Assembly: GCF_028622875.1 (NCBI RefSeq)
Contig: NZ_CP117709.1
Coordinates: forward strand, 5,831,001 to 5,895,000
Length of the DNA stretch: 64,000 nt
Reading direction: 5' to 3'
Origin: Streptomyces sp. MMBL 11-1
GTDB lineage: Bacteria; Actinomycetota; Actinomycetes; Streptomycetales; Streptomycetaceae
The first letter of the stretch is position 1. The number at the start of each line of letters is the position of its first letter. The notes below the pieces were generated by a model. It was not told where the DNA came from. It worked only from the letters and a program-made list of their open reading frames with translations, and made no database searches. The position numbers were made by a program, and so were the translations under genes. Of this stretch, positions 7,619 through 16,467 are shown one piece after another.

Positions 7619-9160
7619 TCACTCGTCGACGAGGCTGGTGCTGTCGGAGAACTGCGAGAGACGGAAGATCACGAACTCCGCGGGCTTCACCGGGGCCACC
7701 CCGATCTCGCAGACGACCTGACCGAGATCGATCGACTCCTGCGGGTTGTTGCTCCGGTCGCACCGGACGTAGAACGCCTCCTCGGCGGTGCGGCCGAACA
7801 GCGCCCCGCGCCGCCACTCCTCGGTGAGGAACGCGGTGACGTTGCGCCGGATGCTCGACCAGAGGCGGTCGTCGTTCGGCTCGAACACCACCCACTGGGT
7901 GCCCAGGAGGATGGACTCCTCCAGGTAGTTGAAGAGGCGGCGCACGTTGAGGTAGCGCCAGGCCGGGTCGGACGAGAGGGTCCGCGCGCCCCAGATGCGG
8001 ATGCCACGGCCCGGGAAGGCACGTACGCAGTTCACGCCGATCGGGTTGAGGAGGTCCTGCTCGCCCTTGCTGAGGCGGATCTCCAGGTCCACCGCGCCCC
8101 GGATGACCTCGTTGGCGGGGGCCTTGTGGACACCGCGCTCGTTGTCGCTGCGCGCCCAGACGCCGGCCACGTGACCGCTCGGCGGGACCAGGGAGTTGCG
8201 GCCGCTCGCCGGGTCGAAGACCTTGACCCACGGGTAGTACAGGGTCGCGTAACGCGAGTCGTAGCCGGCGTCCTCGTTGCGCCAGGTGCGCACACGCTGG
8301 GCGTTCATGCCCGGCGGGGTGTCCAGGACGGCGACCCGGTCGCCCATCTGCTCGCAGTGCGAGATGACCGCCAGCTGCACGGTCTTGACGCCCTCGGCGT
8401 CGATGTCGCCGCGCTGGAAGGCGCTCATCAGGTCCGGGACAGCGACCATCGTGATCTCGTCGATCGCTTCGAGGCCGGAGAAACCGGTACGCGCGGAGGC
8501 GTCGCCCACGTACTCCGAGGCGTCGAGCCGTGCCACACCGGAACCGGGGGCGCCCGCCGCGGCGGGGGCGAGGGCGACGGTCTGCTTCTCGGGGCGGCTC
8601 TGCGCCGTGCCCGGCTGCTCGGTGACCTGGACGAACTTGGAGTCGCGGGCCTGGGTGACCAGGTAGCCCTTGACGTTCTTGCGGGTGGAGACGTCGTACG
8701 TCTCCACGGCCTTGCCGGCCTGGCGCACCAGCAGCCGGAAGCGGTCCTCCGGGGGGTTGTCGCCCTCGGCGTCGGCGATCTCCACGGAGAGGTCGGCGCC
8801 CGTGCCGGGCTTCGCGGCGACCAGGAACCCGCCGAGCGCGACCGGGGCGGGGGCCTGGGCGACCGCGCCCTGCGCCGCGCTCTCCGCGCCCTGCGCGGGG
8901 CCGCCGATGCGCACGATGTAGGCCGCGCCCCCGCCGTTGGCGAAGAAGCCGTAGACGGCGTGCGCCAGATAGGTGTCGGCGGTGAAGGTGCCGAACGTCT
9001 GTACGTACTGGTCCCAGTTGGTCACCAGCGTCGGCTGGTGGAAGGGGCCCGTCCCGGCGAAGCCGACGAAGGCTGCGACCGCGGTGCCGACACCTTCGAT
9101 GGGCCGCGCTCCGGACTGCACCTCCTCCACGTATACACCGGGGGTGAGGTACGACGGCAT
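7619..9160 (-). CDS. Contractile injection system sheath protein
   Basis: A 513-aa contractile sheath subunit that wraps the inner tube and shortens on firing. The N terminus MPSYLTPGVYVEEVQSGARP and GVGTAVAAFVGFAGTGP are diagnostic of phage tail sheath proteins, as is the C-terminal domain with GRGIRIWGARTLSSDPAWRYLNVRR, FEPNDDRLWSSIRRNV and GVAPVKPAEFVIFRLSQF. An insertion of about 200 residues after ANGGGAAYIVRIGG forms the surface domain seen in several CIS sheaths. The ATG at 9160 follows GAAGGAG by 6 nt. It is the first gene of the minus-strand structural operon and is preceded by a long non-coding region with an inverted repeat. Confidence 0.96.
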   Translation of the reverse strand: MPSYLTPGVYVEEVQSGARPIEGVGTAVAAFVGFAGTGPFHQPTLVTNWDQYVQTFGTFTADTYLAHAVYGFFANGGGAAYIVRIGGPAQGAESAAQGAVAQAPAPVALGGFLVAAKPGTGADLSVEIADAEGDNPPEDRFRLLVRQAGKAVETYDVSTRKNVKGYLVTQARDSKFVQVTEQPGTAQSRPEKQTVALAPAAAGAPGSGVARLDASEYVGDASARTGFSGLEAIDEITMVAVPDLMSAFQRGDIDAEGVKTVQLAVISHCEQMGDRVAVLDTPPGMNAQRVRTWRNEDAGYDSRYATLYYPWVKVFDPASGRNSLVPPSGHVAGVWARSDNERGVHKAPANEVIRGAVDLEIRLSKGEQDLLNPIGVNCVRAFPGRGIRIWGARTLSSDPAWRYLNVRRLFNYLEESILLGTQWVVFEPNDDRLWSSIRRNVTAFLTEEWRRGALFGRTAEEAFYVRCDRSNNPQESIDLGQVVCEIGVAPVKPAEFVIFRLSQFSDSTSLVDE

Positions 9161-9866
9161 GCTCGCTCCTTCTGGACGGTCACTCGATCACTGTCCAGTC
9201 TTGACCGTCCGGCCGGGCGGGGAGTAGGCCCCAGAGTCCTGGACGCGGGGCAACGAGACTGCCTTTCCGGGCCCCCGTACGCCGGGTAACCCTGCCCTTG
9301 GCGGGCCGGGCGGAACGGCCGGCGCATTCGCGGGGAGCCGGCCCGCATTCCCCGGTCGGCATGAAGAGAACGAGAACAACGTGTTACGGCACAGCCCGAC
9401 ATCGCCGCCCCTGCCGGGGGATTGGGCGAAAGGGCGGACATCGGCACCGCGACCCGATGTGTTTGGTATCTCTTTTTCCCGGTAAACCCCGGCAGTCCGA
9501 TCGCCGTCCGCGGTCACGGGGGCAAGCGCTCCGAGGCGACGCGATTCGGCCAGAATGAGCCGAGAAGGCAGGCGGAATCGGTCACCTTCGGAAGGGTGAA
9601 GCGGTCGCGAGGACGTTCCGAACGGGCACCCGTCGACCGGCATCATGCCGTCAGGACCGTTCCTGAGCAGGCCTGTTAGTGCCCGCGGCCATCGGAAGCG
9701 GATATTCTTCCGAAGCTGTCGTTGCCGCGGGCGACCGAACCGGCGGAGACGTCCGGTGTTCCGGGAGGGCGAATCCGCCACTGCCCGGCACGCCGGGTTT
9801 CCTCTCGACCGGGTTTCTGCTGTTGTCTCGTCGGCAGGCGAAGCAGAACGCTCGGCGTCGCTGTTT
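9161..9866. promoter_or_regulatory. 706-bp non-coding leader and promoter region of the CIS structural operon
   Basis: No protein-like frame is found here; apparent open frames are GC-frame shadows. The segment separates the sheath gene from the stop of the upstream membrane protein gene and must contain the sheath operon promoter and possibly the terminator of the membrane protein gene. A less GC-rich patch occurs at about 9455-9490. Immediately before the sheath ribosome-binding site is a 9-bp perfect inverted repeat (GGACGGTCA at 9174-9182, TGACCGTCC at 9202-9210, 19-nt spacer), with CTGGAC/GTCCAG nested inside. Such a structure could be an operator or a 5' UTR stem. Confidence 0.6.
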
Positions 9867-11201
9867 CTATCGTGCGAGATCGCTCAGCACGCCGCTGACA
9901 TTCAGAACCTGATGGCACCCGGAAGCCTGCCTACCGGTGGCCGGAGTGCCGGGCTTGGCACAGGTGACGGAAGCGGTGACGGTGGCGTTCTCCGGAACCT
10001 GAATGGGGGTGACCCAGTGATAGTCCTGGTTGCGGAAGGTTTCCAGAGCGATCGTCGTGATCTTGCGCTCACCGAAGGAGATCGTCACGACGCCCTCGTC
10101 GCCCTGGAAGTTCGCCACCACGATGTCGGTGACGCCGAACACCTTCCCGGCCGGAACCTTGTAGGCCCTTTCCTCGGTGGTACCCGCCCGGGCCTGCACA
10201 TCGATGGTCTCGGACGTCTGCTGGCCGCCCCCGCCCCCGCCCCCGCCGCTGCCGTTGCCCCCGCCTCCGCCGGAACCGCTCGGGCCGGAGCCGCCCGTAC
10301 CGGGCCCCGATCCGTCCGGGCCGGTTCCCTCTCCCTGACCGCCCGCCGGGTTGTCCGCACCGCCGGGCGGCGTCGACCTCTGCTCCTTGCCGCGCTGGGT
10401 CTCCTCCTGCGCCGCCTTCGTCCCCGCCTGCTCGGCCGTGCTCTTCACCGCGGGCCGCACCAGGGCGAACCACGCGAGCAGCAGCGCCAGCAGCGCCGCC
10501 AGCACGATCAGCAGCCACTTGGGCAGCACGGGCATCTGGGCGAACTCCCCGGGCAGCGGCTCGGGTCCGCCGGGGTGCTCGTCCTCGGCCTCCCCCTCGC
10601 CGCTCTCGGTCGCCCGGACCTCGAACGGCCAGGTGACGGGCTCGCCGAACCAGATCAGCGCCCGGGCCCGGACCTTCAGCCGGGCCTCCGCCGACTCGCC
10701 CGGCTCCAGCCGCTTCTTGTCCGGCGTGAAGACCAGTCGCAGATCCTCCCCCGCCTGCTGGCCCGCGAGGACCACGTCGACCGGGGTGTTCCCCTTGTTC
10801 TGCACCGCGGTGCGGAAGCTGGCGCCCAGCCAGCCACGACGGCGGCGTGGTTCCAGCTCCGTGCGGAGCTCGTGGAAGGGCTCCACGGTCACCGTGCCCT
10901 CGGGGACCACCACCGACTCGGGCCGCTCCGCCGGCAGGACCCGTACGGCCAGGGGGGTCTCGCCCGCCCGGACCTCGTGGGAGCGGGGCGGGGCGAAGGT
11001 CAGGGTCACCGTCTCGGAGGTGCCCGGGTACAGAGACACACGCGCCGGCTCGACGGTGCTCCAGGCGGCGCAGTCGCCGGCCACCTCAAGTGTGTAGGCC
11101 TCGACGATGTCGCCGTCGTTGCGCACGGTCAGGGTGGTCGTCGCGGTACCGCCGGGCGACACCGTCACCGTGGGGTTCTCGAGTTCGGCAGATGTGGTCA
11201 C
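9867..11201 (-). CDS. CisA-like single-pass membrane protein of CIS locus
   Basis: A 444-aa protein with three parts. Residues 1-220 are beta-rich Ig-like repeats (VTVSPGGTATTTLTVRNDGD and SETVTLTFAPP) without a signal peptide, so probably cytoplasmic. One transmembrane helix lies near 228-250 (LPKWLLIVLAALLALLLAWF). A Gly/Ser/Pro linker (about 275-335) leads to a C-terminal beta-sandwich domain (VQARAGTTEERAYKVPAGKV to the end) predicted outside the membrane; C415 and C430 could form a disulfide. The architecture and locus match my recollection of CisA, the membrane protein reported to connect Streptomyces CIS with the envelope and cell death. GTG start at 11201. Annotation pipelines often call this family a hydrolytic protein; no hydrolase motif is seen. 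Confidence 0.78.
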   Translation of the reverse strand: MTTSAELENPTVTVSPGGTATTTLTVRNDGDIVEAYTLEVAGDCAAWSTVEPARVSLYPGTSETVTLTFAPPRSHEVRAGETPLAVRVLPAERPESVVVPEGTVTVEPFHELRTELEPRRRRGWLGASFRTAVQNKGNTPVDVVLAGQQAGEDLRLVFTPDKKRLEPGESAEARLKVRARALIWFGEPVTWPFEVRATESGEGEAEDEHPGGPEPLPGEFAQMPVLPKWLLIVLAALLALLLAWFALVRPAVKSTAEQAGTKAAQEETQRGKEQRSTPPGGADNPAGGQGEGTGPDGSGPGTGGSGPSGSGGGGGNGSGGGGGGGGQQTSETIDVQARAGTTEERAYKVPAGKVFGVTDIVVANFQGDEGVVTISFGERKITTIALETFRNQDYHWVTPIQVPENATVTASVTCAKPGTPATGRQASGCHQVLNVSGVLSDLAR

Positions 11202-11407
11202 TCTGCGACGTTAGGCCGCCCGCACCGCCCGGCAGCAGAGACGCGAGGGCAACGAGCGGGCAGGGGTGGTGCCCCGCGGGCCCCCCGGCACGGTGCCCCC
11301 GTGCCCCCTCCGCGGGCACGCGCGCCATGCCCCCGGCCGGCGGGGGGCGACATGAGGACCAGCAGGCAAATCGGGCTGAAGCAGCTGAGGAAGACAGGCA
11401 CGCAACG
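11202..11407. promoter_or_regulatory. Divergent intergenic region between CisA-like gene and LuxR regulator, with hairpin
   Basis: About 200 bp separate the minus-strand membrane protein from the plus-strand regulator, so promoters in both directions are expected. A perfect 7-bp stem with a 5-nt loop (GGCACGG at 11287-11293, CCGTGCC at 11299-11305) lies in the regulator's leader. A 19-codon leader ORF runs into the regulator start. No convincing -10/-35 pair was identified by eye. Confidence 0.5.
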
Positions 11408-11411
11408 ATGA
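11352..11411 (+). CDS. Possible 19-aa leader peptide overlapping the LuxR regulator start
   Basis: An ATG at 11352, preceded by GGGGGGCGA, opens a 19-codon frame rich in basic residues (MRTSRQIGLKQLRKTGTQR) whose TGA overlaps the regulator ATG in an ATGA junction at 11408-11411. The regulator itself has only a distant purine-rich site (GAGGAAG, about 14 nt away), so translation of the leader would couple ribosomes into the regulator. The leader could equally be an accident of a short frame; no homologue is known to me. Confidence 0.35.
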   Translation: MRTSRQIGLKQLRKTGTQR

Positions 11412-12133
11412 CGACGATCACGGACACGACGAACAGCGCGGCGGCGCGGGGGCACTACCGCAGGCCGGACGCGGCGCAGCGCCGCACGGCCGGATCCGGG
11501 CGGGCGCCCGGGGGCAGGGTCTCCGTGGCGGTGTACGCGGAGGACCTGATCCTGCAGACCGGCATGATCCACCAACTGCGGGTGCGGCCCGAGATAGAAC
11601 TGCTCCCGGAGGACGAGGCGGACCGGGCACAGGTCTCCCTGGTGGTGGTGGACATGGTGGACGAGCCCACCATCCAGCTCCTGCACCGTCTTCAGCGCAA
11701 CACCTCCACCCGCACCGGACTGGTCGTCGGATTCTTCGAGTCGGGCGCCCTCCAGACCATGATCGAGTGCGGGGTCGCCGCCGTCCTCCGGCGCGGCGAG
11801 GCCGACCAGGACCGGCTCGTCCACCTGGTCCGGGCGATGGCCAACGGCGAAGGCGTCCTGCCGGGCGACCTGCTCGGCAAGCTCCTCGACCACGTCAGCT
11901 CCCTCCAGCGGACGGTCCTCGACCCCCGGGGGCTCACGCTCTCCACCCTCACCGCGCGCGAGGCGGAGATGATCCGGCTGGTGTCGGAGGGCTGCGACAC
12001 CGCGGAGATCGCGCAGAAGACCTCGTACTCCGAACGCACCGTCAAGAACGTGCTGCACGAGGTCGCGACCCGGCTCGAACTGCGCAACCGGGCCCACGCG
12101 GTGGGGTACGCGATGCGGCACGGGTTGATCTGA
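11408..12133 (+). CDS. LuxR/NarL-type transcriptional regulator of CIS locus
   Basis: A 241-aa DNA-binding regulator. Residues 38-165 resemble a response-regulator receiver: an acidic pair E45-D46, a candidate phospho-acceptor D82 in LVVVDMVDEPT, but LRRGE where the conserved lysine is expected, so phosphorylation may be absent or atypical. Residues 178-241 form a LuxR helix-turn-helix (LTAREAEMIRLVSEGCDTAEIAQ, then SERTVKNVLHEVATRL). It is transcribed away from the CIS structural genes and toward the secreted protein and ATPase genes, and is the obvious candidate controller of both arms. Residues 1-37 are disordered. Confidence 0.9.
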   Translation: MTTITDTTNSAAARGHYRRPDAAQRRTAGSGRAPGGRVSVAVYAEDLILQTGMIHQLRVRPEIELLPEDEADRAQVSLVVVDMVDEPTIQLLHRLQRNTSTRTGLVVGFFESGALQTMIECGVAAVLRRGEADQDRLVHLVRAMANGEGVLPGDLLGKLLDHVSSLQRTVLDPRGLTLSTLTAREAEMIRLVSEGCDTAEIAQKTSYSERTVKNVLHEVATRLELRNRAHAVGYAMRHGLI

Positions 12134-12481
12134 GGAACCGTCACCCCGGAGCCAAGCCAAGCCGGGCCGGGCCGGGCCAAGCCGGGCCAAGCCAAGCCAA
12201 GCCAAGCCGGAGACCTGGCCCGGTTCCGGGAGACCCGGCCCCGGATTGGCTCCGGGAGACCCGGCCCCCGGCCGTCGTCAGCCCCGGTCGGCCCGTACGG
12301 CGCGCCTGCCTCCGGCCCGAGTCCGGCTTCCCACCGGTGCGGTGCCCCCGGCACGGTGCGCCCGCCGCCGCAAAGGGCAGCGATCCCTTCCCTCGTCCCG
12401 GGTACTCGCGGCCTGTCCTTCGCCCCCGCGCGGGGGCGAAGCTGGCCGGTGGAGAGTCATCGACAGACTGTGAGGTGGGCC
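12134..12481. repeat. Non-coding region with 5-bp tandem repeats and paired hairpin repeats
   Basis: No gene is supported here. Positions 12151-12210 consist of twelve consecutive 5-bp units, each GCCAA or GCCGG. Just downstream an 18-bp sequence beginning TCCGGGAGACCC occurs twice (12225-12242 and 12251-12268), each copy able to fold as CCGGG-AGA-CCCGG. These may serve as weak termination signals after the regulator gene, and the promoter of the next gene should lie in 12300-12470. Confidence 0.75.
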
Positions 12482-15400
12482 GTGACCGGCACCGCTGGCC
12501 CGGCAAAGCATTCCCGTCTGGGCCGACTGACCGGTGCGGTGGTGCTGTTGGCGCCGCTGCTGCTGGTCGGATCGGCCACCGCCCCGCACGGAGCCGCCGA
12601 GGCCGTCGCCGCCCCGGCGGACGCGGAACCGCTCCAGGCGGGACGCGTCGCCTTCGCCGGCACCGAACACCGCAGCCTTGGGGTGGCCAACGACAAGGAC
12701 ACCACCGACCCGCTGTTCGGCGACGGCCCCACCCACTACGACCAGGACCCCTCCGCCCGGGGAGACGTCCTGGTCTTCACCAGCCTGCGTGACAGCGCCC
12801 GGCCCCAGGTGTACGTGCGCGACCCGGACGGATCGGTGCGCCGCCTCACCACCGACAAGGACGCGGCCCACCCCGAACTCTCCCCGGACGGAAGGACCGT
12901 GGTCTTCGACTCCGCGGAGACCGAACCCGACGGCACGGTCCAGCGCGACCTGTGGACGATCGGCGTCGACGGCAAGGACCTGCGCCGGATCAGCGACACC
13001 CGGGACAACGAGGAGTCCCCGACCTGGTCCCCGGACGGCACGAGGATCGCGTACGCCTGCGACGGCGACGCCCTGCGGGGGTGGCAGATATTCGAGCAGG
13101 CCGTCGCCGGCGGCCCGCGCACCCGGATCAGCGACGGACCGGCCGGAGACGCCACCGAGCCGTCCTGGAACCCGGTGGAGGACGACGCCCGCCGGGGCCT
13201 CGTCGCGTACACCCTCACCACGAACCCCGACCCGGCCGTCGACGACGGCACCGAACTGCGGGCCACCCAGGGCCTCGGGACCGACCGGCCGCTGCTGGCC
13301 GGCACCCACGCCGAGTGGGGCACCCGCTCTGCCTCCTGGCTGCCCGACGGCAAGGACATCGTCTTCCTCAGCCCGTACCACACCTGCGGCTGCGACGACT
13401 TCGACCACGCCTACCGGGTGACCGCGTTCCAGGGCGACGTGCCGCCGGACCAACTGGTCAACGAGAACCGCGAGTTGGGGCCGCCCACCTGGTTCGCCCC
13501 GGCCGGGACCGTCATCGTGCCCCGGATCACCCCGGAACCGGATACCGTCAAGAAGCCGGACGCGCCGGACGAGCCGCTGGCCGCCGCGCAGATCGTGACG
13601 CTCCAGGACGTCCGCCAGGACGGCTCCGACCCCCGCGACCTGGGCCTCACCATCCTCAAGGAGGACCCGGCGGCCCGCACGAACACGGACCACACCAAGA
13701 ACCCCCTGTTCCGGCCGGCCGACGGCTACGACCCGTGGCACGAGCGGCAGAACTACACGCCCGACGGCCGGCGCATCGTCGTCACCCGCTTCGAGGACGG
13801 CGCCGAAGGGCGGATCGAGCGGATCTGGATGGCCGACGCCGACGGCAGGAACGCGGAGGTGCTGGAGCTCGACGGGCGCGGCCCCAAGGACTGGGACACC
13901 GACCCCACCTTCTCGCCCGACGGCACCAAGCTCGCCTTCACCCGGACCTCGCCCGGCGGGGTCGGTGACAAGGGGGGCCGGAGCCGCATCTTCATCGCGG
14001 ACGTCGCCACCGGTGCGATCCTCGACGAGATCCCGTCGCCCCAGGGCCAGGAGGCGAGCGACGTCGCCCAGCCGACCTGGTCCTCCGACGGCGTCAACCT
14101 CGCCTTCACCCGCAGGCAGGTCATCAACGACAACGGCGGCAACAAGCACATCTGGGTCGCACCGGTGGCGGACCTCGACCGTCAGCGGGATCTGAGCGCC
14201 ACCATCTGCCCCGGCGACTGCGAGGTCATCGACGACAGCCCGGCGTTCTCCCCGGACGGCAAGAAGGTGGCCTTCAACCGCAAGGACGGCGGAGGCAGGG
14301 TCAACCAGCGGGCCGGGGTCCTCATCAAGCCCCTGCGCGGCGGCGGCTGCCGGGTCGTGCTCCCCTCCGCCCAGAAGGACAACCCCGACGGCTGCGACCT
14401 GCCGGTCCCCGACACCTCCGTGACCGGCCCCCACCAGCCCCGTGACGTGGCCTGGTCCCCCGACGGCAGCAAGCTTCTCTTCACCTCGCGCCGTGAGCTC
14501 CCGGCCAACTCCATGGAGCAGCTCTCCGTACTCGACATCGCGTCCGGCGACGTGGCACCCCTCGACAACACGCACAACGGACGGCAGAAGGAGCCCGCCT
14601 TCCAGCAGTCGGTCGACCTGTCGCTGACCGCACCGCCCACCGGAGACCCGGTGGAGGTCGGCGCGTCCACCGAGGTGGCGATCACCGTCACCAACCGGGG
14701 CCCCTCACCCTCGCCCGGCACCCTCCTCACCGTCGACGCCCCGCCCGGCATACGGCTGGAGGAACTGACCACCGACACCGGGACCTGCGCCGCCGGTTCA
14801 CCCCAGTGCGACCTCGGCATCCTCCCGCCCGGGGCCCGCGTGACGGTCACGGCACGGCTGACCGGCGTGACCACCGGCGACCAGCGGATCAACTGGTCCG
14901 TCACCGGGGCCGTCCTCGACCCGAACCCCACGGACAACGCCACCGGAACGACCGTCCCGGTCGAGGACGTGCCGCCGCCGACCCCGACCCCCACTCCGAC
15001 CCCGACCCCCACTCCCACTCCCACGACGCCGTCCCCGACTCCGACGACGCCCACGCCCGCCCCGCCGCCGACGACCACGCCACCCCCGCCCCCAGCCCCC
15101 GCACCGCCGCCCCCCGCGCCCGAGGCCGGCCCCGGCGTCACCGTGCGGGCCCAGCCCAGCCCCGGCTACGTCGGCGGCAAGGTCGTGGTGACGTACACCG
15201 TGCGCAACGGCCGGAACGCGCTCGCCACCGGGCTCCGGCTGAAGCTCGGACTGCCCGGAAACATCCCCGCCGGACCGCTCCCCGCGGGCTGCGCCGGCGG
15301 CACGTGCATGCTCCCCGACCTCGCACCCGGCGCGTCCACGGTCCTCAGCGTCGTCCTGTCGCCCGACAAGGCCCTGCGTACGACGATCACGGCGTCGCTC

Positions 15401-15766
15401 ACCACCACGGGCACCGACGCCAACCTCCGCGACAACGTCTCCCGGATCCCGCTGCGCATCCTCCAGCCCCGCATCATCGCGGTGCCCGCCGTCGGCAAGC
15501 CCGGCTTCGTCACCTCCGTACGTGGCAAGGACTTCCCGCCCGGCGCACCCGTCACCCTCAGCTGGAAGCCCGGGATCACGGCTGCCGCGGCCCCGACCCG
15601 GCCGCTGGGCGACGGCACGTTCATCGCACAGCTGCTCATCCTCGCCAAGGACCGGACCGGGCCGCGCACGATCACCGCGAAGGGCCCCGGCTTCAGCCCC
15701 GTGAAGACCGACTTCCTCGTGGTGCTCGGCACCATCACCCCGCCGGACGAGGTGATCCGCCGATGA
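12482..15766 (+). CDS. Secreted PD40/TolB-like beta-propeller protein with CARDB/DUF11 and Ig-like repeats
   Basis: A 1094-aa exported protein. A signal peptide covers about 1-40 (basic start, then LTGAVVLLAPLLLVGSATA). Residues 85-680 contain repeated PD40 motifs (SPDGRTVVFDSAE, SPDGTRIAYACDG, SPDGTKLAFTR, SPDGKKVAFNR, SPDGSKLLFTSR) forming a TolB/WD40-like propeller. A DUF11/CARDB-type domain follows (EVAITVTNRGPSPSPG), then a Pro-Thr linker, a second CARDB-type domain (VVVTYTVRNGRNALATGLRL) and a C-terminal Ig-like domain (PAVGKPGFVTSVRGKDFPPG). GTG at 12482 is preceded by GAGGTGGG; a GTG nine bases earlier is possible. The stop overlaps the DUF4255 gene (ATGA), so an exported protein is co-translated with CIS parts, suggesting envelope-side partnership. 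No enzyme motif is seen. Confidence 0.85.
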   Translation: MTGTAGPAKHSRLGRLTGAVVLLAPLLLVGSATAPHGAAEAVAAPADAEPLQAGRVAFAGTEHRSLGVANDKDTTDPLFGDGPTHYDQDPSARGDVLVFTSLRDSARPQVYVRDPDGSVRRLTTDKDAAHPELSPDGRTVVFDSAETEPDGTVQRDLWTIGVDGKDLRRISDTRDNEESPTWSPDGTRIAYACDGDALRGWQIFEQAVAGGPRTRISDGPAGDATEPSWNPVEDDARRGLVAYTLTTNPDPAVDDGTELRATQGLGTDRPLLAGTHAEWGTRSASWLPDGKDIVFLSPYHTCGCDDFDHAYRVTAFQGDVPPDQLVNENRELGPPTWFAPAGTVIVPRITPEPDTVKKPDAPDEPLAAAQIVTLQDVRQDGSDPRDLGLTILKEDPAARTNTDHTKNPLFRPADGYDPWHERQNYTPDGRRIVVTRFEDGAEGRIERIWMADADGRNAEVLELDGRGPKDWDTDPTFSPDGTKLAFTRTSPGGVGDKGGRSRIFIADVATGAILDEIPSPQGQEASDVAQPTWSSDGVNLAFTRRQVINDNGGNKHIWVAPVADLDRQRDLSATICPGDCEVIDDSPAFSPDGKKVAFNRKDGGGRVNQRAGVLIKPLRGGGCRVVLPSAQKDNPDGCDLPVPDTSVTGPHQPRDVAWSPDGSKLLFTSRRELPANSMEQLSVLDIASGDVAPLDNTHNGRQKEPAFQQSVDLSLTAPPTGDPVEVGASTEVAITVTNRGPSPSPGTLLTVDAPPGIRLEELTTDTGTCAAGSPQCDLGILPPGARVTVTARLTGVTTGDQRINWSVTGAVLDPNPTDNATGTTVPVEDVPPPTPTPTPTPTPTPTPTTPSPTPTTPTPAPPPTTTPPPPPAPAPPPPAPEAGPGVTVRAQPSPGYVGGKVVVTYTVRNGRNALATGLRLKLGLPGNIPAGPLPAGCAGGTCMLPDLAPGASTVLSVVLSPDKALRTTITASLTTTGTDANLRDNVSRIPLRILQPRIIAVPAVGKPGFVTSVRGKDFPPGAPVTLSWKPGITAAAAPTRPLGDGTFIAQLLILAKDRTGPRTITAKGPGFSPVKTDFLVVLGTITPPDEVIRR

Positions 15767-16467
15767 TCCACGAGGTCGACGAGGGGCTGCGGCTGCTGCT
15801 GGTCGACGCCGGGCTGGAGGACAGCGGCGTCGACCTGGTCTTCGACGCCCCGACGAAGGACTGGTCCGCCCGCCGCAACGCCCCGACCATCAGCGTCTTC
15901 CTGCACGGCATCCGCGAGGACGCGGGCAGGCGGCGCTCCGGCACGGCCGAGACGCACGACGAGGACGGCGTGGTCACCGGCTGGCAGGCCCTGCCGCGCT
16001 GGTTCGAGCTGACCTATCTGGTTACCGCCTGGACCAACCGCCCGCAGGACGAACACCGGCTGCTCTCCGAGGTGTTGCGCGCCTTCGTCCGCTCCGACGT
16101 GCTGCCCGCCCGGATGCACACCGGAAGCCTCGCCGAACTCGGCCTGACCGTGGAGCTGGAGGCGGCGGGGCCGGGAGCCGGCGGACCGTCCGCCTCGGAC
16201 GTCTGGTCCGCGCTCGGCGGCGAGCTGAAGGCCGCGATCGACCTGCGGGTCCTCGCGCCCCTGGCCGGCGAGCGCACCCCCGCAGGCCCGCCCGTCACCG
16301 AAGGACTCGTCATGAAGGCCGCGCCCCACCTGGACGGCGACGACGGCGGCCCCGGCCGGCGCCTGCGCTACGACGGAGCGTCCGACCCGGGCGGGCAGGG
16401 CTTCGCCGCGCCTCGCGAGCGGCAGTTGCCGCCCGGCCGGCGCAAGCGGGGGAACGCCGCACGATGA
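15763..16467 (+). CDS. DUF4255 (Pvc16-type) tail-terminator-like protein
   Basis: A 234-aa protein with the DUF4255 signature of eCIS tail-completion proteins in residues 1-175: MIHEVDEGLRLLLVDAG, then RNAPTISVFLHGIRED and WFELTYLVTAWTNRPQDEHRLLSEVLRAF. In eCIS particles this family caps the distal end of tube and sheath and sets the end point of polymerisation. The last 55 residues are Gly/Arg-rich and probably flexible. Both ends overlap neighbours by 4 bp (ATGA with the propeller gene, ATGA with the ATPase gene), indicating tight co-translation. Confidence 0.9.
   Translation: MIHEVDEGLRLLLVDAGLEDSGVDLVFDAPTKDWSARRNAPTISVFLHGIREDAGRRRSGTAETHDEDGVVTGWQALPRWFELTYLVTAWTNRPQDEHRLLSEVLRAFVRSDVLPARMHTGSLAELGLTVELEAAGPGAGGPSASDVWSALGGELKAAIDLRVLAPLAGERTPAGPPVTEGLVMKAAPHLDGDDGGPGRRLRYDGASDPGGQGFAAPRERQLPPGRRKRGNAAR

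Noticed and set aside
9188..9781. 197-codon minus-strand frame in the sheath leader
   Set aside because: No domain, poor codon position bias and no ribosome-binding site; it would also cover the inverted repeat and expected promoter of the sheath operon.
12278..14575. 765-codon open frame on the minus strand opposite the propeller gene
   Set aside because: It is a shadow caused by GC-rich third positions. Its translation is Gly/Val/Arg-rich with no domain, and the plus-strand gene has clear PD40 repeats and codon bias.
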